Below, one piece after another: positions 14,904 through 17,749 of a stretch of 17,749 nt of DNA (positions are counted from its first letter, which is position 1; each line of letters begins with the position of its first letter). The position numbers and the translations under genes are program-made. This DNA is from an uncultured Synechococcus sp. (GTDB lineage Bacteria > Cyanobacteriota > Cyanobacteriia > PCC-6307 > Cyanobiaceae): the NCBI GenBank assembly GCA_937975655.1, contig CALJTZ010000420.1, positions 1 through 17,749 on the forward strand. Reading direction: 5' to 3'. The notes below the pieces were generated by a model. It was not told where the DNA came from and ran no database searches. It saw only the letters and a list, made by a program, of their open reading frames with translations.

Positions 14904-17171
14904 TGCCGCAGCCACAGCCTGCATGTAACGGCCCCACAGCTCCGCCACCAGAGCCCCACTGGCCGCCTCAGCCGGGCGATTGTCGTCGTTGCCCATCCAG
15001 ATGGCGGTGAGGATCTTCAAGGCGGGCGAATAGCCGATGAAGAGCACATCCACCCCGTTGTTGGTGGTGCCGGTCTTGCCGCGGGCATCCGCCACCACGG
15101 CGGCGGGCTTGCCTGTGCCCCGTTGCACCACCCCCGCCAGGAGTCCATCGAGGCTCGCGGCCACCTCGGGACTGATCAGTTGGCGCGGAGTTTCGCCAAT
15201 GGGGGTGGTGATGCCGCGCTCCGGGCAGGTGCTGAGGCTGAGAATCGACTGGCAGATGCCCAGGTCGTAGATCTTGTCGACGCCGTGCATCGGCACGGAG
15301 CGGCCGCCATTGGCCACCACCGCATAGGCCCGCGCCATCTCGTAGAGATAGGTTTCCCGGCCGCCGAGCATGGCACTGGCATCCGCATCCAGGGGGGTGC
15401 TGATCCCCAGCTGGCGGGCCTTGCGCACCACCTGGTTGAAGCCGGCCTTCTCCGCCAGCCGCAGGGCCACCACGTTTTCCGAGAAGGCAAAACCATCGGC
15501 CACGCTGACGCTGCCGGCCCCATGGCGGCAGCCGGCCACGTAGCTGAAGGGGGCGCAGGATATCGGATCACTGGGCTTCACCCCAGCCTCGAGGGCGGCC
15601 AAAAAGGGAAACACCTTGAAGGTGGAGCCCGGCTGGCGCAGGGCCTGTACCCGATCGAAGCTGGAACGCGAATAGTCGCCGCCACCCACATAGGCCAGGA
15701 TGTCGCCGCTCTCGATCTGGAGCGAGATCAGGGCCCCCTGGGTGAGCCCCACGGAGGCCGCGGGCCCCTCCAGGAAACGCTGCAGTTGCTGCTGGGCCAA
15801 CTGCTGCATCCGGGGATCGATCGTGCTCACCACCATGTAGTTCCCTCCCGCCTCCTGCTCGGAGAGGTTGAGGCCGAAACGGGTGCCCTCCAACTCGCCG
15901 CGCACGTAGTCGCTGAAGAACGGATAGCTGGAGAAACTGGTGTCCCGGCAAGCCGAGGCATCGATGTTCAGCGGCCGGCGCCGGGCATCGATCAGGGCCT
16001 GATCACTCAGGTACCCCTGCTCATGCATCAGCTTGAGCACCAGATTGCGGCGGTCGCGGCCGGCCTCGGGATCCTGCCGATTGCAGGGGCTATAGCCATT
16101 GGGACTGGGCAGCAGACCCACCAGAAAGGCCGCCTGGGCCACATCCAGATCGGCGGCAGACTTGCGGAAATAGAGGCGTGAGGCCTGCTCAAAGCCCTCG
16201 GTACCGAGCCCCAGATAGGCCCGGTCCAGATACATCTTGAGAATCTGGTTCTTGCTGAAACCCACCTCCAACTGCAGCGCCACCCAGAGCTCCCGCACCT
16301 TGCGGGTGAGGCTCACATCGCGGCCCACATCCGGGTAGTAGAGGCGCGCCACCTGCTGGGTGAGGCCACTGCCCCCGCCACTGCCCAGCAGGGCCGAGCG
16401 CAGGGTGCCGAACAGGTCGATCCCGCTGTTCCAGCCAAACCGTGCCTCCTCCGAGGCCAGCAGGGCCTGGCGCAGGTGCAGCGGATAGGCCTGCAGGGTG
16501 GGCAGGGCCGTGGCCGAACCCTCCTTGGCATCGATCTGCTGACCATTGGCCGCGTAGATCTTCACCGGGCCGGCGATGGCGCGGATCTTCGAGCCGCCGC
16601 CGATGCTGGCGGCCAGCAACATGCCGCTCACCAGCAGGCCCGAACCTGCCAGCGCCGCCAGCCCGAGCAGATGGGCACCCTGCTCAAGGGGGCTGCGGGG
16701 GTGGATGTAGCGCAGCAAAGGCGCTTCACCCTTCAGCGGCGAGCCGAACTGAATGGCATCGCCATCGCGCAGCTGGATGGCGCGAATGCGCCGATCCCGA
16801 TGAAACAGACCATTGGCGGAATTGAAATCCTCCAGGATGAAGTCGCGATCGGCATCCCGTGGCCTCTCGAGGATGGCGTGCACCCGGCTCAGCCCCGGGG
16901 CCTCCACGGGCAGCTCACAGGCGGGATCACGGCCGATGCGGTAGCGCCGGTTCTCGAGGGGAAGGTCGTGCAGCTTCTGGCCTGCGGCCCATAGTTCCAG
17001 CCGAGCCTGCCGATGGCGCAGGGGCATCCAGGCGGCACGGATGGCGGCTGGGCGACGGCGCCAGGGCCCCTGCAGCCACGCCGCGGCGAACTGGCGCCAA
17101 GCCTGGCAGACGTCCGTGCTGGCCAGGGTGGAGGTGAGGCGGTGCAGCGGCATCTCCAGCGGCCCGGCCAT
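14892..17171 (-). CDS. Class A penicillin-binding protein (GT51 transglycosylase-transpeptidase) with an N-terminal FHA domain
   Basis: The 759-residue bifunctional enzyme polymerises and cross-links peptidoglycan. Order of parts: an FHA domain at about 59-145 (Gly80-Arg81, Ser95, His98 and Asn120-Gly121, the usual phosphothreonine-binding positions) on the cytoplasmic side; one membrane helix at about 166-190; the GT51 domain at about 210-400 (catalytic Glu241, TQQ at 271-273, TRKVRE at 289-294); and the transpeptidase domain at about 440-740 with Ser516-x-x-Lys519, Ser564-Glu-Asn566 and Lys699-Thr-Gly701. The GT51 motif usually written ED..F..H.G reads EEARFGWNSG here, with Asn248 in place of His. 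The ATG at 17171 is 15 bases from a divergent start; ATGs at 17153 and 17027 are alternatives, the latter just before the FHA domain. The FHA fusion suggests control by Ser/Thr kinases (inference). Confidence 0.93.
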   Translation of the reverse strand: MAGPLEMPLHRLTSTLASTDVCQAWRQFAAAWLQGPWRRRPAAIRAAWMPLRHRQARLELWAAGQKLHDLPLENRRYRIGRDPACELPVEAPGLSRVHAILERPRDADRDFILEDFNSANGLFHRDRRIRAIQLRDGDAIQFGSPLKGEAPLLRYIHPRSPLEQGAHLLGLAALAGSGLLVSGMLLAASIGGGSKIRAIAGPVKIYAANGQQIDAKEGSATALPTLQAYPLHLRQALLASEEARFGWNSGIDLFGTLRSALLGSGGGSGLTQQVARLYYPDVGRDVSLTRKVRELWVALQLEVGFSKNQILKMYLDRAYLGLGTEGFEQASRLYFRKSAADLDVAQAAFLVGLLPSPNGYSPCNRQDPEAGRDRRNLVLKLMHEQGYLSDQALIDARRRPLNIDASACRDTSFSSYPFFSDYVRGELEGTRFGLNLSEQEAGGNYMVVSTIDPRMQQLAQQQLQRFLEGPAASVGLTQGALISLQIESGDILAYVGGGDYSRSSFDRVQALRQPGSTFKVFPFLAALEAGVKPSDPISCAPFSYVAGCRHGAGSVSVADGFAFSENVVALRLAEKAGFNQVVRKARQLGISTPLDADASAMLGGRETYLYEMARAYAVVANGGRSVPMHGVDKIYDLGICQSILSLSTCPERGITTPIGETPRQLISPEVAASLDGLLAGVVQRGTGKPAAVVADARGKTGTTNNGVDVLFIGYSPALKILTAIWMGNDDNRPAEAASGALVAELWGRYMQAVAAASAG

Positions 17172-17186
17172 AGGCTAAAGCCAGCA

Positions 17187-17360
17187 ATGCCCTCCCCTTC
17201 GGTGCAGCGCCAGCGGGACCCCTGGGAACCTTTCCGGCTGTGGCTGGCGCTCACCATTGGCGTCTACGCCATCCGCGCCTTCTTCGCCGCCACCGGCTTC
17301 CGCGGCATCCGCCCCGTCACACCGGCTGACCTGGCCGAGCTGGATGACGTGGTGGCCGAG
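17187..17360 (+). CDS. N-terminal fragment of an unrecognised membrane protein, broken downstream
   Basis: From the ATG at 17187 about 58 residues look like genuine protein: MPSPSVQRQRDPWEPFRLWL and onward, with a hydrophobic segment at about residues 17-36, then an acidic stretch (DLAELDDVVAETRAF). Beyond about base 17360 the same frame turns into an unlikely Cys- and Pro-rich tail and stops at 17510, while another frame there encodes an IclR domain. I do not recognise the family. A short N-terminus followed by one hydrophobic anchor would suit signal peptidase I, but the serine motif expected after the anchor is absent. It is divergent from the PBP gene with only 15 bases between starts. 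Confidence 0.45.
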
Positions 17361-17743
17361 ACGCGCGCCTTCCTGCGCACGCCACCGTACTCGGCCGCCT
17401 GCTGCTCTCCGAGCTGGACATGCCTGCGCTGCAAGAGCTGTACCCCGAACCCACGCTGCACAGCCACACCCCCAAGACCCCCACCACACTGGCCCAACTC
17501 AAAACGCTGATTGATGCGGACCGGGCCAACGGCTATGGCGTCAGCCAGGGCGGTTTTGAAACCGGCATCTCCACCATTGCTGCGCCCGTTTTCAATGACG
17601 ACCACGCAGTGGTTGCTGCAGTCAGCATCACCGTGCCTGCGCAACAGCTCAGCGAAGAACAATCCGCCGTACTGATACCACTGGTGCAGCAGGCAGCGCA
17701 GCAACTCACCCAGCGGATCAGCCACCTGCCGCACAGGGCTTAA
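17360..17743 (+). pseudogene. C-terminal half of an IclR-family transcriptional regulator, 5' part missing
   Basis: In this frame the translation opens with DARLPAHATVLGRLLLSEL, which is the characteristic middle of IclR proteins. It continues through TPKTPTTLAQLKTLIDADRA, NGYGVSQGGFETGISTIAAP and VFNDDHAVVAAVSITVP to a stop at 17741-17743. This is a near-complete effector-binding domain. The DNA-binding helix-turn-helix half that should precede it is absent: an in-frame stop at 17345-17347 and a different, overlapping protein lie upstream. A shorter frame could start at the ATG at 17420. The domain style resembles proteobacterial (especially betaproteobacterial) IclR proteins more than cyanobacterial ones. 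Base composition is slightly lower in GC than the PBP gene. It is either a transferred remnant or an assembly join near the end of the sequence. Confidence 0.75.
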
Positions 17744-17749
17744 CTTTTT

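Overview
The window comes from a high-GC picocyanobacterium of the Synechococcus/Cyanobium type. Three things point there: a ferredoxin-thioredoxin reductase variable chain, an ATP synthase beta-epsilon pair standing apart from the other ATP synthase genes, and a perfect GTA-N8-TAC NtcA box in front of an ammonium transporter. The genes are almost all recognisable core functions. I see no phage, transposon, CRISPR array, tRNA or rRNA.

Layout. 1-2012 (+): the C-terminal part of a DnaK-like Hsp70, an unrecognised membrane-anchored protein, and ftrV. 2016-2555 (-): pyrR, tail to tail with ftrV. 2742-5158 (+): gpmI, secG and msrB, tightly packed. 5159-5425: a gene-free stretch rich in inverted repeats. 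5426-9303 (-): a lower-GC metallophosphoesterase and, upstream of it, the ammonium transporter amt with its NtcA box. 9403-11641 (-): groES-groEL with a -35/-10 pair, CIRCE operator, near-match K-box, structured leader and a strong terminator. 11776-13649 (+): atpD-atpC, divergent from groES and closed by a terminator. 13785-14903 (+): a seven-helix membrane protein that looks like a degenerate rhomboid. 14892-17171 (-): a class A penicillin-binding protein with an N-terminal FHA domain, overlapping the end of the previous gene. 17187 to the end (+): the start of an unrecognised membrane protein that runs in mid-frame into the C-terminal half of an IclR-family regulator. That last join looks like a break or an assembly chimera.

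How the genes fit together. The set covers redox control (FtrV, MsrB), protein folding (Hsp70, GroESL), export (SecG), glycolysis (GpmI), pyrimidine regulation or salvage (PyrR), energy (AtpD/AtpC), nitrogen and possibly phosphorus acquisition (Amt, phosphoesterase), and cell-wall synthesis (FHA-PBP). The best-supported regulation is NtcA on amt and HrcA/CIRCE, perhaps with a K-box factor, on groESL.

Nothing here is clearly a new multi-gene system. The items most worth a second look are the rhomboid-like protein lacking a visible catalytic histidine, the FHA-PBP with a His-to-Asn change in its transglycosylase motif, the IclR junction, and the RNA-structure candidates in the groES leader, at the gpmI stop codon and after msrB.
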